From the NCBI GenBank assembly GCA_934130285.1, contig CAKOXT010000002.1, forward strand, positions 1 to 64,000: a DNA stretch of 64,000 nt, written 5' to 3'. The notes under the pieces were generated by a model. It made no database searches, was not told the DNA's origin, and saw only the letters and a program-made list of their open reading frames with translations. Origin of the DNA: an uncultured Clostridia bacterium (GTDB taxonomy: Bacteria; Bacillota; Clostridia; TANB77; CAG-508). This document shows, piece after piece, positions 20,855 to 30,520 of the stretch; within the stretch, counting starts at the first letter, position 1; every line of letters starts with the position of its first letter. The position numbers and the translations under genes were made by a program.

Positions 20855-21889
20855 ATAAAAAGAATAATTACCGCACTTTTAAATAACCAAGTAAATAGCG
20901 AATTAACAAAAGAAGAAAATATACAAGTAATAGAAAAAGATTTATTATATCAAGACGCAGTAATAGAAACTATTGAATCAAATGAAAATATTGACTATTT
21001 ATTGTTAAATGAAAATCTACCAGGAGAAAATTTAAATGAATTCATAAATAAGATTGAAAAACTTCAACCGATAAAAATAATTTTATTCGTAGATAAAATA
21101 AAAAAAGAACAAAATCAATTTCAAACTCAGATATATAAAATTTATGAAAATGGAGAAGTAACATTAGAAGAAATAAAGAAGAGAATAAAGGAAGAAAACT
21201 ATACATACGAACTAGAACAAGAAATAAGAACTTTAAAAAGAATAATTGAGGAGAAAAACAAGGAAAAAGAAAAATCTATACTAAATAAATTAATAAAAAT
21301 TGAAAAAGAAAAAGAGTATCAGAAACAAGGAAAAGTCATATCGATAGCAGGATTTGGTAGTTTCTTTAAAACCAGATTTATAATAGATTTAATAAATGGA
21401 ATAAAAAATAAACAAGTAATCCTCATTAATATGGATATATTAGACTACGAAAAAGAAGATAATTTAAAAACAGCTTTAAAGGATAATATAAAAATAGAAA
21501 GAGCAAGTAAAATATTATTCCACAACAATAAAACGATTACTAAAGATGAATTAGCTAAAAAGATTAATCAATACAAAAAACAATATGATTATATCATAGT
21601 AAACAATTCTGCTGAATGCTTCTTTGAATTAAACAAAAGTATTTTAAATGAAGCAGATAAAATATTATTTGTCATAGAAAAAAATATAAAAGATATAAAA
21701 ATATCAAATAATTTATTAAAAATTTATGAAAATAACTGGAAAGTAGATACTACAAAAATAGATATTGTATTGAATAATATAAAAGATCCAAAAGACATTG
21801 AAATAATACCATACGAAAGAAAAGAAGCAAAAATGCAAGAAAGAAAAATAAAAATATATAAAAAAATATTAAAAATAAAAGGAGAATAG
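20855..21889 (+). CDS. TadZ/CpaE-like atypical receiver plus MinD-like ATPase-fold protein
   Basis: 344 residues read from ATA at 20855. The N-terminal about 90 residues look like a receiver fold without the usual phosphorylation pattern (segment IDYLLLNENLPGENLNEFIN). A charged helical linker (about 105-155) follows, then a MinD/ParA-like fold starting GKVISIAGFGSFFKTRF. Here the P loop KGGxGKT is degenerate, with no Lys before the final KT. This layout is that of TadZ/CpaE, which localise secretion or pilus machines at the pole. The in-frame GTG at 20846 is part of the GAGGTGAT ribosome binding site, so ATA at 20855 is the better start. Directly follows virB4. Confidence 0.62.
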   Translation: MKRIITALLNNQVNSELTKEENIQVIEKDLLYQDAVIETIESNENIDYLLLNENLPGENLNEFINKIEKLQPIKIILFVDKIKKEQNQFQTQIYKIYENGEVTLEEIKKRIKEENYTYELEQEIRTLKRIIEEKNKEKEKSILNKLIKIEKEKEYQKQGKVISIAGFGSFFKTRFIIDLINGIKNKQVILINMDILDYEKEDNLKTALKDNIKIERASKILFHNNKTITKDELAKKINQYKKQYDYIIVNNSAECFFELNKSILNEADKILFVIEKNIKDIKISNNLLKIYENNWKVDTTKIDIVLNNIKDPKDIEIIPYERKEAKMQERKIKIYKKILKIKGE

Positions 21890-22570
21890 TTGGAATTAGC
21901 AGAAACCTTAGCACAAGCTAAAAACATAAAAATAGATATAGGCAACTTAGCAAATACTGGCTTAGAATTTGGACTAAGAACAATATTACCAGACTTTATA
22001 GAAGATGACATTATAGAGATAAAAGATACTTTTATAGAAGAAGGCTTTATTGATGGAATTCAAAATATTATTGATAAAGCTGAAGATATTGGTAAAAGTA
22101 TAACAGGAATATTTACAGGAAAATTTGAAACAGTAGAACAAATAAAAAGATTAATACAAAAGGATGGAATATTAGAATACACATCAGATATCATTGATAG
22201 CATATTAAAGAAAATGTTATCAAAGAAAATAATAAACAAAAGTACATATAACTTAATAAAAACAGGAAAAAAAGAAATTATAAATTCATTAGAAGATCAG
22301 TTAGAAGGATATTATAAAACTGATGAATACAGTATAGAAGATTTAGAAAAATATTGTAACGAGTGGAAAGAAAGTTTTAAACAAAAAGACTATCAATCAA
22401 TGGAAAATACAATGAAAAAAATAAACAGAAGATTAGAGAAAAACAAGATACTAGAAAAAACAATAGAAGAAGCAAGAAACATTGAAAAAATACAAGAATA
22501 TATCAGCAAAAAAGGAAGTATAGATAATCTTTCTGAAAAAGAAAAAGAACTACTAGAAAAGATAAAATAG
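21890..22570 (+). CDS. Unknown protein of the VirB4-side secretion operon
   Basis: 226 residues from TTG with AAAGGAG in front. I do not recognise a domain. It is helical and charged and has no membrane segment: residues 1-75 contain a Gly/Ile-rich part (GLEFGLRTILPDFIEDDIIE, then GKSITGIFTGKFETVEQI), the rest is Lys/Glu-rich and probably coiled coil. It overlaps the stop region of the preceding gene and is the last gene before the gyrA promoter. The context suggests a cytosolic accessory of the secretion machine. I have an impression that similar proteins accompany such genes in other Clostridia but cannot verify it. Confidence 0.7.
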   Translation: MELAETLAQAKNIKIDIGNLANTGLEFGLRTILPDFIEDDIIEIKDTFIEEGFIDGIQNIIDKAEDIGKSITGIFTGKFETVEQIKRLIQKDGILEYTSDIIDSILKKMLSKKIINKSTYNLIKTGKKEIINSLEDQLEGYYKTDEYSIEDLEKYCNEWKESFKQKDYQSMENTMKKINRRLEKNKILEKTIEEARNIEKIQEYISKKGSIDNLSEKEKELLEKIK

Positions 22571-22582
22571 AAGGTAAAAAAC

Positions 22583-22611
22583 TTGCATATTTTCTTACGG
22601 TTTAGTATAAT
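22583..22611 (+). promoter_or_regulatory. Promoter of gyrA
   Basis: TTGCAT, 17-base spacer, TATAAT, 37 bases before the gyrA ATG. It separates gyrA from the secretion genes transcriptionally. Confidence 0.8.
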
Positions 22612-22648
22612 ACAAGAGTATTAAACAAAAAAGAAAAGAGGGTTTTAA

Positions 22649-25087
22649 ATGGACAAGCAAGAAGGAAAAATAATTGAGAGAGACATTGAAGAAGAGATGA
22701 AAACAGCGTACGTTGATTATGCCATGAGCGTTATTGTTTCAAGAGCTTTACCAGATGTCAGAGATGGCTTGAAACCAGTACACAGAAGAATCTTGTATTC
22801 AATGTATGAAGATGGAATAACATCAGATAAACCTTACAGAAAGTGTGCAAACACAGTAGGTTCTGTTTTAGGACGTTACCATCCACATGGAGATTCATCA
22901 GTATACGATGCAATGGTTAGATTAGCACAAGATTTCTCACAAAGATATACAATGATCGATGGACACGGAAACTTCGGATCAATAGATGGTGATGGAGCTG
23001 CCGCAATGAGGTACACTGAAGCCAGAATGGAAAAAATTGCAGAAGAAATGCTTGTTGACATTGAAAAAAATACAGTAGACTTTATGCCAAACTATGATGA
23101 TAGACTTCAAGAACCAACTGTATTACCAGCTAAAGTACCAGCATTATTAATAAATGGATCATCAGGAATCGCCGTAGGTATGGCAACAAATATACCACCA
23201 CATAATTTATCAGAAATAGTAGATGGTGCAATAAAAGTAATAGATGAAGATAATGTAACAAACGAAGAATTAATGTCAGTAGTTAAAGGACCAGACTTCC
23301 CAACAGAAGGAATAATCTTAGGAAGAGAAGGAATCAAAGAAGCATATACAACAGGAAGAGGAAAAATAACAGTAAGAGCAGAAGCTGAAATAGAAGAAAT
23401 GTCTGGAAACAAAAGAAGAATAGTTGTTTCAGCATTACCATATCAAGTAAACAAAGCAAGATTAATAGAGAATATAGCCTTACTAGCAAGAGACAAAAGA
23501 ATTGAAGGAATCTCAGATATAAGAGATGAATCAGACAGAGAGCATAAAGTTAGAATGGTTATAGAATTAAAAAGAGACGCTAATGCACAAGTTGTATTAA
23601 ATCAACTATACAAAAATACACAAATGCAAATAACTTTTGGTGTTATAATGCTAGCACTTGTTGATGGAGAGCCACAAATATTAACATTAAAAGATTGCTT
23701 ACTACATTACATAGATCATAGAAAAACAGTAGTATTACGTAGAACAAAATTTGATTTAGATAAAGCTGAAGCAAGAGCACATATATTAGAAGGATTAATA
23801 ATAGCTATAGATAATATAGACGAAGTAATCCAAATAATCAGATCTTCTTATGATGATGCAAAAGAAAGATTAATGGAAAGATTCAAATTAACAGAAATTC
23901 AAGCACAAGCAATACTAGATATGCAATTAAAACGTTTATCAGGATTGCAAAGAGAAAAACTAGAAGAAGAATACGCTGAATTAATGAAACTTATCGCACA
24001 CTTAAAAGAAATTTTAGCAAGTGAAAAATTAGTTTATGACATCATAAAAGAAGAATTACTAGAAATGAAAAAGAAATTCGGAGATGAAAGAAAAACAAAA
24101 ATAGTTGCTGCAGAAGGCGAAATAGACCTAGATGACTTAATCAAAGAAGAACAAGTTGTAATTGCATTAACTAGATTTGGATATATCAAAAGATCTCCAA
24201 TCGATACATTCAAGAGTCAAAGAAGAGGCGGAAAAGGAATAACAGGAATGACAACAAGAGATGAAGACTTTGTAAAAGAAATCTTTACAGCATCTTCACA
24301 TGACACATTATTATTCTTTACAAACAAAGGAAAACTTTATAGACTAAGAGGATACGAAGTACCAGAAGCTGGTAGAACAGCAAAAGGAACAGCAATCGTA
24401 AACTTATTAAGTCTAGATGCAGATGAGAAAGTAACTGCTATAATGCCAATTCAAAACTTTGCTGAAGGAAAATACTTGTTATTTGCAACAAAAGCAGGAT
24501 TAATAAAGAAAACAGCATTAACAGAATATAATTCTTCAAGAAAAACAGGATTACAAGCAATCAATCTAAAAGATGATGATGAAGTAATCGGAGTAAGGTT
24601 AACAGACGGAGAAGATAATGTTGTATTAGTAACAAGAAAAGGAATGTGTATTACATTTGATGAAAAAGATGTACGTTCAGTTGGAAGAGTATCACAAGGT
24701 GTAATAGGAATAAGATTAGACCAAGATGATGAAGTAATTGGAATGGAATCAATTTTATCAAATAGTAAATCAACATTATTAGCAATCACAGAAAATGGAT
24801 TTGGAAAAAGAACAGAACTTGATGAATACAGAGTTCAAATAAGAGGTGGAAAAGGAGTTATAACATATAAAATTACACCAAAAACAGGAGAACTTGTAGG
24901 AATCAAGATAGTAAATGATGATGATGATATCATGATGATAACTGATACAGGAACAATAATTAGATTAAACGTAAAAGAAGTTAGTGTATTAGGAAGATCA
25001 ACACAAGGTGTAACATTGATGAGAACAAATGAAGGAAAAGTTGTAAGCTTAGAAAAAATTACAGAAGAATGTAAAGAAATGATGTAA
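22649..25087 (+). CDS. gyrA: DNA gyrase subunit A
   Basis: 812 residues. It is the DNA-cleaving and religating subunit of gyrase. The catalytic Tyr is 122 (context [10 protein letters not shown]). The quinolone-determining region reads [11 protein letters not shown] with Ser83, Ser84 and Asp87, so Ser and Asp are at the positions whose loss gives resistance. The C-terminal half holds the six-bladed DNA-wrapping propeller, with the GyrA box SQRRGGKG at about residue 525. It has its own promoter and terminator. gyrA is normally directly after gyrB; here about 4.7 kb separates them. Confidence 0.98.
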   Translation: MDKQEGKIIERDIEEEMKTAYVDYAMSVIVSRALPDVRDGLKPVHRRILYSMYEDGITSDKPYRKCANTVGSVLGRYHPHGDSSVYDAMVRLAQDFSQRYTMIDGHGNFGSIDGDGAAAMRYTEARMEKIAEEMLVDIEKNTVDFMPNYDDRLQEPTVLPAKVPALLINGSSGIAVGMATNIPPHNLSEIVDGAIKVIDEDNVTNEELMSVVKGPDFPTEGIILGREGIKEAYTTGRGKITVRAEAEIEEMSGNKRRIVVSALPYQVNKARLIENIALLARDKRIEGISDIRDESDREHKVRMVIELKRDANAQVVLNQLYKNTQMQITFGVIMLALVDGEPQILTLKDCLLHYIDHRKTVVLRRTKFDLDKAEARAHILEGLIIAIDNIDEVIQIIRSSYDDAKERLMERFKLTEIQAQAILDMQLKRLSGLQREKLEEEYAELMKLIAHLKEILASEKLVYDIIKEELLEMKKKFGDERKTKIVAAEGEIDLDDLIKEEQVVIALTRFGYIKRSPIDTFKSQRRGGKGITGMTTRDEDFVKEIFTASSHDTLLFFTNKGKLYRLRGYEVPEAGRTAKGTAIVNLLSLDADEKVTAIMPIQNFAEGKYLLFATKAGLIKKTALTEYNSSRKTGLQAINLKDDDEVIGVRLTDGEDNVVLVTRKGMCITFDEKDVRSVGRVSQGVIGIRLDQDDEVIGMESILSNSKSTLLAITENGFGKRTELDEYRVQIRGGKGVITYKITPKTGELVGIKIVNDDDDIMMITDTGTIIRLNVKEVSVLGRSTQGVTLMRTNEGKVVSLEKITEECKEMM

Positions 25088-25090
25088 AAA

Positions 25091-25125
25091 ATAAAAACGT
25101 CTATGAAAAACATAGACGTTTTTTA
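25091..25125 (+). terminator. Terminator after gyrA
   Basis: AAAAACGTCTATG and CATAGACGTTTTT form a 13-bp stem over a five-A loop. Confidence 0.93.
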
Positions 25126-25177
25126 TATAAATAATAAACTAATTAAGCTAACTGTAATAAAAAAATATTAATAAAAT

Positions 25178-25215
25178 AAAAGCAATAATATCTTTTAAGA
25201 TATTATTGCTTTTAT
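25178..25215 (-). terminator. Terminator after dnaC
   Basis: AAAGCAATAATATCTT and AAGATATTATTGCTTT form a near-perfect stem. On the - strand it begins right after the stop of the helicase-loader gene and ends in T-rich DNA. With the gyrA terminator it separates two convergent genes. Confidence 0.85.
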
Positions 25216-26202
25216 TTAGTGAAGTCTTAAATCATTCCCAAAGAACCTACAAATATTATAATTTCCAACAATTCTCGAACCAATACGTTCATTATAAACA
25301 GAGAATATGTCTTTTAAATCCATATTAGTAGAAATAATTGTTTTTGTAATTTTAGCAGTTTGATTTAATAATCTAGTATTAATAATTGTAAATAATTCAG
25401 TGAATTTCATACTATTCATTGTTTCAGTTCCAAGGTCATCTATAATTAATAAATCAACATTTAAAATATGTTCAAGAATAGGTGATGAATTTTTTTCAAA
25501 CTTTGATTTTATTATAGAATCAAGCATAACTGGTGCTGTTTGATATAAAACAGTTTTTCCAGAATCTAATATTTCTTTAGCGATACAATTTGAAAGAAAA
25601 GTTTTTCCTAGACCAGTTGGACCTAAAAACATTAAGTTTTTTTCTTCTGGTGAATCAAAATTAGTAACAAATTTTTTAGAAATAGCATATATTTTTTTCA
25701 TATTCTCGCGTGGAGAATATTGTGAATGAAATACAGCGGGATTTGGTTCATCAGAATAAATATCAAATTTAAAATTATCAAAATTTTCAAATTTAATATT
25801 TCCAATATTAGATTTATTATATTCAATATCATAAATTTTTTGTTTAATACAAGAACATAAAGAATTACCTTGATATCCTGTATCAGAACAAAGAGAACAT
25901 TCAAAGTGAGGTGCTAAATAATCATCAGGTAAATTTAATTTTTTTAGTAATTTAGCTTTTTCATTAGCGATAAGAGATGTTTTAGTTTCTAAATCTTTTA
26001 AATTGCTTTCTTTATCTGCTTCAGAAGAAGACAACATAGATTTTAAAGAAGATAAAGAAGCTGAATGTAAATCTTCTTCAAGTTTAACATATTCAGGAGA
26101 AGATTCGCGTAAAAACTTTTTTCTATTTTCTAATTCTTCAAGGGCATGCATTCTTTTTGAGTCATATTCAGTTAATAATTGTTTTAATATAGTATTATCC
26201 AT
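25216..26202 (-). CDS. dnaC: Helicase loader, DnaC/DnaI-type AAA+ ATPase
   Basis: 328 residues. DnaI/DnaC proteins load the replicative helicase onto single-stranded DNA during initiation. An N-terminal helical region (1-98) is followed by a four-Cys zinc-binding motif (Cys 102, 105, 116, 118), Walker A GPTGLGKT at 194-201 and Walker B LLIIDDLGTE. The C-terminal segment with NERIGSRIVG is the usual arginine-finger region. It is downstream of a DnaD-like gene by 20 bases and shares its promoter. DnaI would be the B. subtilis name. Confidence 0.92.
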   Translation of the reverse strand: MDNTILKQLLTEYDSKRMHALEELENRKKFLRESSPEYVKLEEDLHSASLSSLKSMLSSSEADKESNLKDLETKTSLIANEKAKLLKKLNLPDDYLAPHFECSLCSDTGYQGNSLCSCIKQKIYDIEYNKSNIGNIKFENFDNFKFDIYSDEPNPAVFHSQYSPRENMKKIYAISKKFVTNFDSPEEKNLMFLGPTGLGKTFLSNCIAKEILDSGKTVLYQTAPVMLDSIIKSKFEKNSSPILEHILNVDLLIIDDLGTETMNSMKFTELFTIINTRLLNQTAKITKTIISTNMDLKDIFSVYNERIGSRIVGNYNICRFFGNDLRLH

Positions 26203-26222
26203 AATATCCTTTCTTAGAATAG

Positions 26223-27188
26223 TTAGTTATTAGCATAAAGATTATCAAAATTATCATAAGTACGCTGATTAGAATTATTGTAATTTGAAACTTGTTTTTT
26301 CATATCTTTAATATTTTCTTGTTTTTGTTTACTCATTTGTATATATTCTTGAATTTCAGTAGCAGTTTTTAGATTTCTATCATGCCAATCAGATATAATT
26401 TTATTCAAATACTCAAAACTAATGTTAGATTTTGAAGTCGTTTTTTTCAAAGCAATTTCAATAATATCAAGAGAATATCCATAATCTATTGTCCATTTTT
26501 CTACGTATGCATCTTCATAAACCGTTAAGTTTCTGTTTAAACCAAGTTTTTTAATAATTGATTTTTTAACTGATGATATTTTTTCTTGTTTCTCATAATA
26601 TTTATCCAAGTCAGAGAAAGAACGAATATTATTTTTATACCAACTATCAGCAACAACTTGAATATAATTCCTGTGAAGTGCTGAGTGATCGAAACAATAA
26701 TTGAAAAGAGCAAGCATAACCTGTTCGTCAAAATTATATTTTTTAAACCACATATCAATATCGCTATACCAAGAAGGAGACATGATCCCTTGAAAGAATT
26801 GATTATTAATGTTTTCAATAGCTTTAGCACGATATTGATTTTTAGCATTTTTCTTAATATCTTCTGGAGAAGAAGTAAGTTTTGGTGAATATAATTTTAA
26901 AAGTTCAACTTCTTGTAAATTTACCAAAATATAACCAGTATGCTTTTTTATAAGCACACCAGCCTCTTCCCAATATTTAAAAGCTTCTTGAATAGTTTTT
27001 AATGGTAGAGCAAGTTTCTTAGACAAATCATTTATTTTTATATCTTTATCATATTTAGATAGAAAAAGTATGTATAAATAAACCTTTATATAATCTCCAT
27101 TAGCAGAAGACAAATATTCCGTGAAGAAAACATCAGGAATTTCAGTATTTGAAAATAACATTGATTTATCATTTTGTTCTAACTTCAT
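26223..27188 (-). CDS. DnaD/DnaB-family primosome protein
   Basis: 321 residues. Primosomal DnaD and DnaB proteins remodel origin DNA and recruit the helicase loader. The N-terminal winged-helix region (about 1-110, with INDLSKKLALPLKTIQEAFK) is followed by two DnaD-like domains, the second around 225-275 (VYEDAYVEKWTIDYGYSLDI, WHDRNLKTATEI). The Asn/Gln/Tyr-rich C-terminus looks disordered. I chose ATG at 27188 because GGAGG lies just upstream and covers part of the longer reading. Pairs with the downstream helicase loader. Confidence 0.88.
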   Translation of the reverse strand: MKLEQNDKSMLFSNTEIPDVFFTEYLSSANGDYIKVYLYILFLSKYDKDIKINDLSKKLALPLKTIQEAFKYWEEAGVLIKKHTGYILVNLQEVELLKLYSPKLTSSPEDIKKNAKNQYRAKAIENINNQFFQGIMSPSWYSDIDMWFKKYNFDEQVMLALFNYCFDHSALHRNYIQVVADSWYKNNIRSFSDLDKYYEKQEKISSVKKSIIKKLGLNRNLTVYEDAYVEKWTIDYGYSLDIIEIALKKTTSKSNISFEYLNKIISDWHDRNLKTATEIQEYIQMSKQKQENIKDMKKQVSNYNNSNQRTYDNFDNLYANN

Positions 27189-27265
27189 AAAAACCTCCAA
27201 ACTATCAGTAAATACTAGTAAACATGTAAAACACTAAATAAAGTATTACCGATAAAGTCTATGAA

Positions 27266-27294
27266 ATTATATCATCAATGAATAAGATTTACAA
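27266..27294 (-). promoter_or_regulatory. Promoter of the dnaD-like-dnaC operon
   Basis: TTGTAA, 17-base spacer, TATAAT on the - strand, between the PrgI-like gene and the dnaD-like gene. It gives the helicase-loading genes transcription independent of the secretion operon. Confidence 0.6.
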
Positions 27295-27300
27295 TAAGAG

Positions 27301-27588
27301 TCAAAATCTTTTGTCATAAAAAAACACTTTGGGTCGAAGAAAATACTTAAACAAAAAGAATATAACACAAAAAATATTTTCATTTGATACATTCAAAATG
27401 GAGAACAAGAAAAAAGGTAAAAAACAAATTATAAAAACATATAATTTAACAATAAAAGAACTTAGAAAAAGTGAAATAATAAAATGTAAAAAAAGAGCCC
27501 AACAAACATTGAGAAAAATAGAAGAATAACTGAATATACCAAGAAATTTAAAAGAAAAATCATAGTTTTTTGGAAAAATAAAATTCAT
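27301..27588 (-). CDS. PrgI/VirB3-family membrane protein (type IV secretion)
   Basis: 95 residues. It starts MNFIFPKNYDFSFKFLGIFS, has two membrane helices (about 24-45 and 47-68), and ends with FLRPKVFFYDKRF; a short N-terminal Pro-Lys motif, a helix pair and a C-terminal PK.R.Y-like tail are the pattern of PrgI proteins. In Gram-positive conjugation systems PrgI is the VirB3 counterpart and is usually encoded between the VirB6 and VirB4 genes. Here it follows the VirB6-like gene, but the VirB4 gene lies 6.5 kb away on the other strand. The AAGGAGG site is well placed. Confidence 0.72.
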   Translation of the reverse strand: MNFIFPKNYDFSFKFLGIFSYSSIFLNVCWALFLHFIISLFLSSFIVKLYVFIICFLPFFLFSILNVSNENIFCVIFFLFKYFLRPKVFFYDKRF

Positions 27589-27604
27589 AAAACCTCCTTA
27601 TATA

Positions 27605-28477
27605 TTAATAAAACATATTTTTTATTGAAGAAAACGAAGAAGATATATCAGAAGTAAATCCTGAAGAAAAGTCCTTAACAAAAGAGCTAGCTTTAATAAG
27701 GCAAACTAATGAAGCAACATATAAAAGCTTAGTAACAATAGGATTTTGAGAACCATCTAAAGAAAATATAATTAATAGAATTACACATATAATGAGTTGA
27801 GTAAAAAGCTGAGAAATAAGGTTCTTAAGCCATATTTTAAAAATCCATGTAGATTGATCTAAGCATAACGTTAAAAAGGCAATAGGGGATATTAGGACAA
27901 GCAATTTTATAAAAATAAATCTTACAGAATAAGTGAATAACAGATTAACAAAGCCAAAAGAAATAAAAGATTTTAAAACTCCATCAAAAGAAAAAAGTGA
28001 AAATGGCAATGTTAAATCGGAAAAGAATAAATCAATGATCTTGTCATGAAGCAGAGAAAAAGATAGCTCATGAGTCAAAATAAAACAACCTAAATGTTTA
28101 AGAATATCAGAAAGTAAATAGAAAAAGTCCAAAATTTTTTCACAGATTGGTAAAGAAAAGTGGATAAGTATTGCAGAAAATAGTAATTTTGTTAAAAAAG
28201 ATAAGGGTTTTTGAAAATTAGAGAAAGTTAAAAAAGAAAAAAGATAACTAATTGAATAATATAATAAAAAACCAAACAATAAAGCTTCAGACAAAGAAAT
28301 AATATTAAATTGCTTAGTAAAAAAAGAATTAAAATATGTATCAGAAATAGAATCAGATTTGATAAAGGCTAATTCATCCAAAACAGAAAAAACATTAGTA
28401 TCCAAAGAAGTAAGTAATGAATTAATTAATGAAGAAATTAGGTTATTAACTACTTCTGGAAAATTATCATATTGCAT
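27605..28477 (-). CDS. VirB6/TrbL-like polytopic membrane protein
   Basis: 290 residues with about six to eight hydrophobic helices, rich in Phe, Leu and Ser. The central stretch (about 165-265) with strong helices and the soluble Ser-rich C-terminus are what VirB6/TrbL-type channel proteins of Gram-positive systems show. Sequence identity to any known family is too low for me to name it by motif, so the call rests on topology and position between a VirB2-like and a PrgI-like gene. The ribosome binding site AGGAGG is 5 bases before ATG. Confidence 0.68.
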   Translation of the reverse strand: MQYDNFPEVVNNLISSLINSLLTSLDTNVFSVLDELAFIKSDSISDTYFNSFFTKQFNIISLSEALLFGFLLYYSISYLFSFLTFSNFQKPLSFLTKLLFSAILIHFSLPICEKILDFFYLLSDILKHLGCFILTHELSFSLLHDKIIDLFFSDLTLPFSLFSFDGVLKSFISFGFVNLLFTYSVRFIFIKLLVLISPIAFLTLCLDQSTWIFKIWLKNLISQLFTQLIICVILLIIFSLDGSQNPIVTKLLYVASLVCLIKASSFVKDFSSGFTSDISSSFSSIKNMFY

Positions 28478-28485
28478 AAGACCTC

Positions 28486-28812
28486 CTAACTTAACAATGA
28501 ATTAATAGTAGATAAAATTAAATCAATACACAAAATAAAGCCATAAGAAAATAATGAGCCACGAATCAACCTTTTTCCAGTTCTAATACGTTCTTCATCA
28601 CCAAAACTAAATTTTTTCATAAGAACACCAGAACCAATAGAAATGGCAGCAGCTGGTGTAGAAATTTTAATAATCCAAGATTCAATTTTTTCAAATGCCG
28701 AATTCAATGTAGAAATCAATTTTGGATAAGAAGCAGCAAAAGTAGATGGAACCAAAATAAAAATTAAAAGCAAAACTGATAATAAAATAAAAATAATTTT
28801 TTTACTTTTCAT
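28486..28812 (-). CDS. VirB2/TrbC-like pilin subunit with signal peptide
   Basis: 108 residues. An N-terminal signal peptide (Lys-rich, then about 17 hydrophobic residues, ending PSTFAAS) is followed by two hydrophobic stretches separated by a basic loop with RIRTGKRLIRG. This is the layout of VirB2/TrbC-type pilins of Gram-positive systems. I chose ATG at 28812, which overlaps the end of the coupling ATPase gene. The longer frame to 28884 adds an unlikely N-terminus. The next gene starts after 8 bases. Confidence 0.7.
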   Translation of the reverse strand: MKSKKIIFILLSVLLLIFILVPSTFAASYPKLISTLNSAFEKIESWIIKISTPAAAISIGSGVLMKKFSFGDEERIRTGKRLIRGSLFSYGFILCIDLILSTINSLLS

Positions 28813-30520
28813 AATAAAACACATCCTTTCTTTTAAAATATGGGGTAAGGTAAAGTTTTTCAACTGGCAAAATAGAGTTGCCATTAGATAAAAAAGCTAG
28901 GCAAGAAAACGTTTCTAATTCGCGTGAAAAGAAATTTGAATCAAAAATAAAATCTCTTTGAGAAGAAGTATTTACACTTTCAGAAATATTTGAATCTTTT
29001 GAAGAGAAAGAATTAAATATAAAATTATAATTGGTTTGTTTGGCATTTTCAGAGATAGAATGAGAAATAATCTCTTTTTCTTCTTTTCCAGTTTGTTTTA
29101 AAATTTCATCAACCGTAAAAGAATCATCAGTACGAAACCAAAACTTATTAACAAAATTCTGTATAAGGACTCTAGTAGAAGTTTGATCTTTTAAAGTATT
29201 TAGCAAAGAAGAATAACTCTGAGTAGCAACAATATTAATACTTTTGGCTTCACGTGATTGAGCTAGAAAAGTAGCATCATTCTTAGTAACATACTCATGA
29301 TACTCATCACAAATAAAGCAAGAAGGATAAATAACATCATTTTTTGCAAGTTGCATAAGAATTTCAGCTTGGAAATCAATCTTCAAATAAGCAGAAATAA
29401 TTTTAGCTAAAGAAGAGTACATAGATAGATTCATATCTAAAACAACTATTTTATGATGAGCCAAAATATATTCAAAACCAGGAAAAGAAATGTTATTTTT
29501 ATCAGGACAAAAAATCCTTGAAACATCAGTATCAGACACAAATACACCGGTTATCCTAGTAATCTCTGATTTAATAATAGAAATGGTCCTATCATCAAGT
29601 GAAAAGAATTCCTCATCAAAAAAAGAAATGCAAGAAATTAAATCCGAAATATCATTTCCCGAAAAGGAGTCAGAATAAAATAATTCCTTAGTATAATTAA
29701 CTTTTTCTTGATAATAATCATGAGACATAATAATCTTATGAATTTCAACAAAAGTAACATATCCACTATTATACAAACGACATAATCGAATAGCTTCAGT
29801 TAAAACCTGTTCGGCCTTATCAATCCAAAATGATTCAGTTTGTTCAGGACTAAACAAAAGCAAAATATCGGTAAGTCTATGAGCTAAAACATGGGGTTTC
29901 AAATTAGGTTTATCAAGAGGGTTGTACGTAATGAAACCATCAATAGAAATAATAAATAAATCAGATAAATGATGATATTTCATACAAACCTTTTTGACAA
30001 ATTTGTGATAATTACCCTTCACATCAAGAATTAAAAAAGCGGAATTATATTCATTAGAAAAATTTAACGAAAGTAAATCAGAAGTAATTGGATATAATAA
30101 TGACGAAGTTTTTCCCGAACCAATTGAACCAATACATAATATATTCTGATATAAACTTATAATCGGAAGAAATACAGATAAATTTTTTGAATTTTTCCCT
30201 ATAAATACAGAAAAATCATAATTATTATTAGGTAAAATATCTGATTTTTTGGAACGATTAACAGTGATATTAAATAAAAGGTTTAAATAAGAAAAAATAG
30301 AGTTAAGTATAAGAAAAAAAGATATAAAGTTAGTAATAATATAAGTAATTTTTATATAAAACCATTGTACAGGATATTTAGTACAAATATCAAAATGACT
30401 CAAAGAAAATGGAATATATATATTATTAGAAGTAAAAATAGGTGACAAATATAAAAGAAAACAACACGTAGAACATACAGATAAATAAATTATAAAAAGT
30501 AAACGCAAAAAAAACTTCAT
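28802..30520 (-). CDS. VirD4/TraG-family type IV coupling ATPase
   Basis: 572 residues. Coupling proteins recognise the substrate and feed it to the secretion channel. Two membrane helices lie at about 4-26 and 55-85. Then come Walker A GSIGSGKTSS (about 130), the block AFLILDVKGNYHKFVKK, Walker B in SCFICDEYHEYV and the sensor segment INIVATQSYSSLL, all in family order. The start ATG overlaps the stop of the small gene before it (ATGA), so the two are translationally coupled. No relaxase or mobilisation gene is visible nearby. Confidence 0.9.
   Translation of the reverse strand: MKFFLRLLFIIYLSVCSTCCFLLYLSPIFTSNNIYIPFSLSHFDICTKYPVQWFYIKITYIITNFISFFLILNSIFSYLNLLFNITVNRSKKSDILPNNNYDFSVFIGKNSKNLSVFLPIISLYQNILCIGSIGSGKTSSLLYPITSDLLSLNFSNEYNSAFLILDVKGNYHKFVKKVCMKYHHLSDLFIISIDGFITYNPLDKPNLKPHVLAHRLTDILLLFSPEQTESFWIDKAEQVLTEAIRLCRLYNSGYVTFVEIHKIIMSHDYYQEKVNYTKELFYSDSFSGNDISDLISCISFFDEEFFSLDDRTISIIKSEITRITGVFVSDTDVSRIFCPDKNNISFPGFEYILAHHKIVVLDMNLSMYSSLAKIISAYLKIDFQAEILMQLAKNDVIYPSCFICDEYHEYVTKNDATFLAQSREAKSINIVATQSYSSLLNTLKDQTSTRVLIQNFVNKFWFRTDDSFTVDEILKQTGKEEKEIISHSISENAKQTNYNFIFNSFSSKDSNISESVNTSSQRDFIFDSNFFSRELETFSCLAFLSNGNSILPVEKLYLTPYFKRKDVFYYEK

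Noticed and set aside
29246..29261. TTCACGTGA word resembling parS inside the coupling-ATPase gene
   Set aside because: Only about half of the flanking parS bases match. No other parS candidate was seen nearby.
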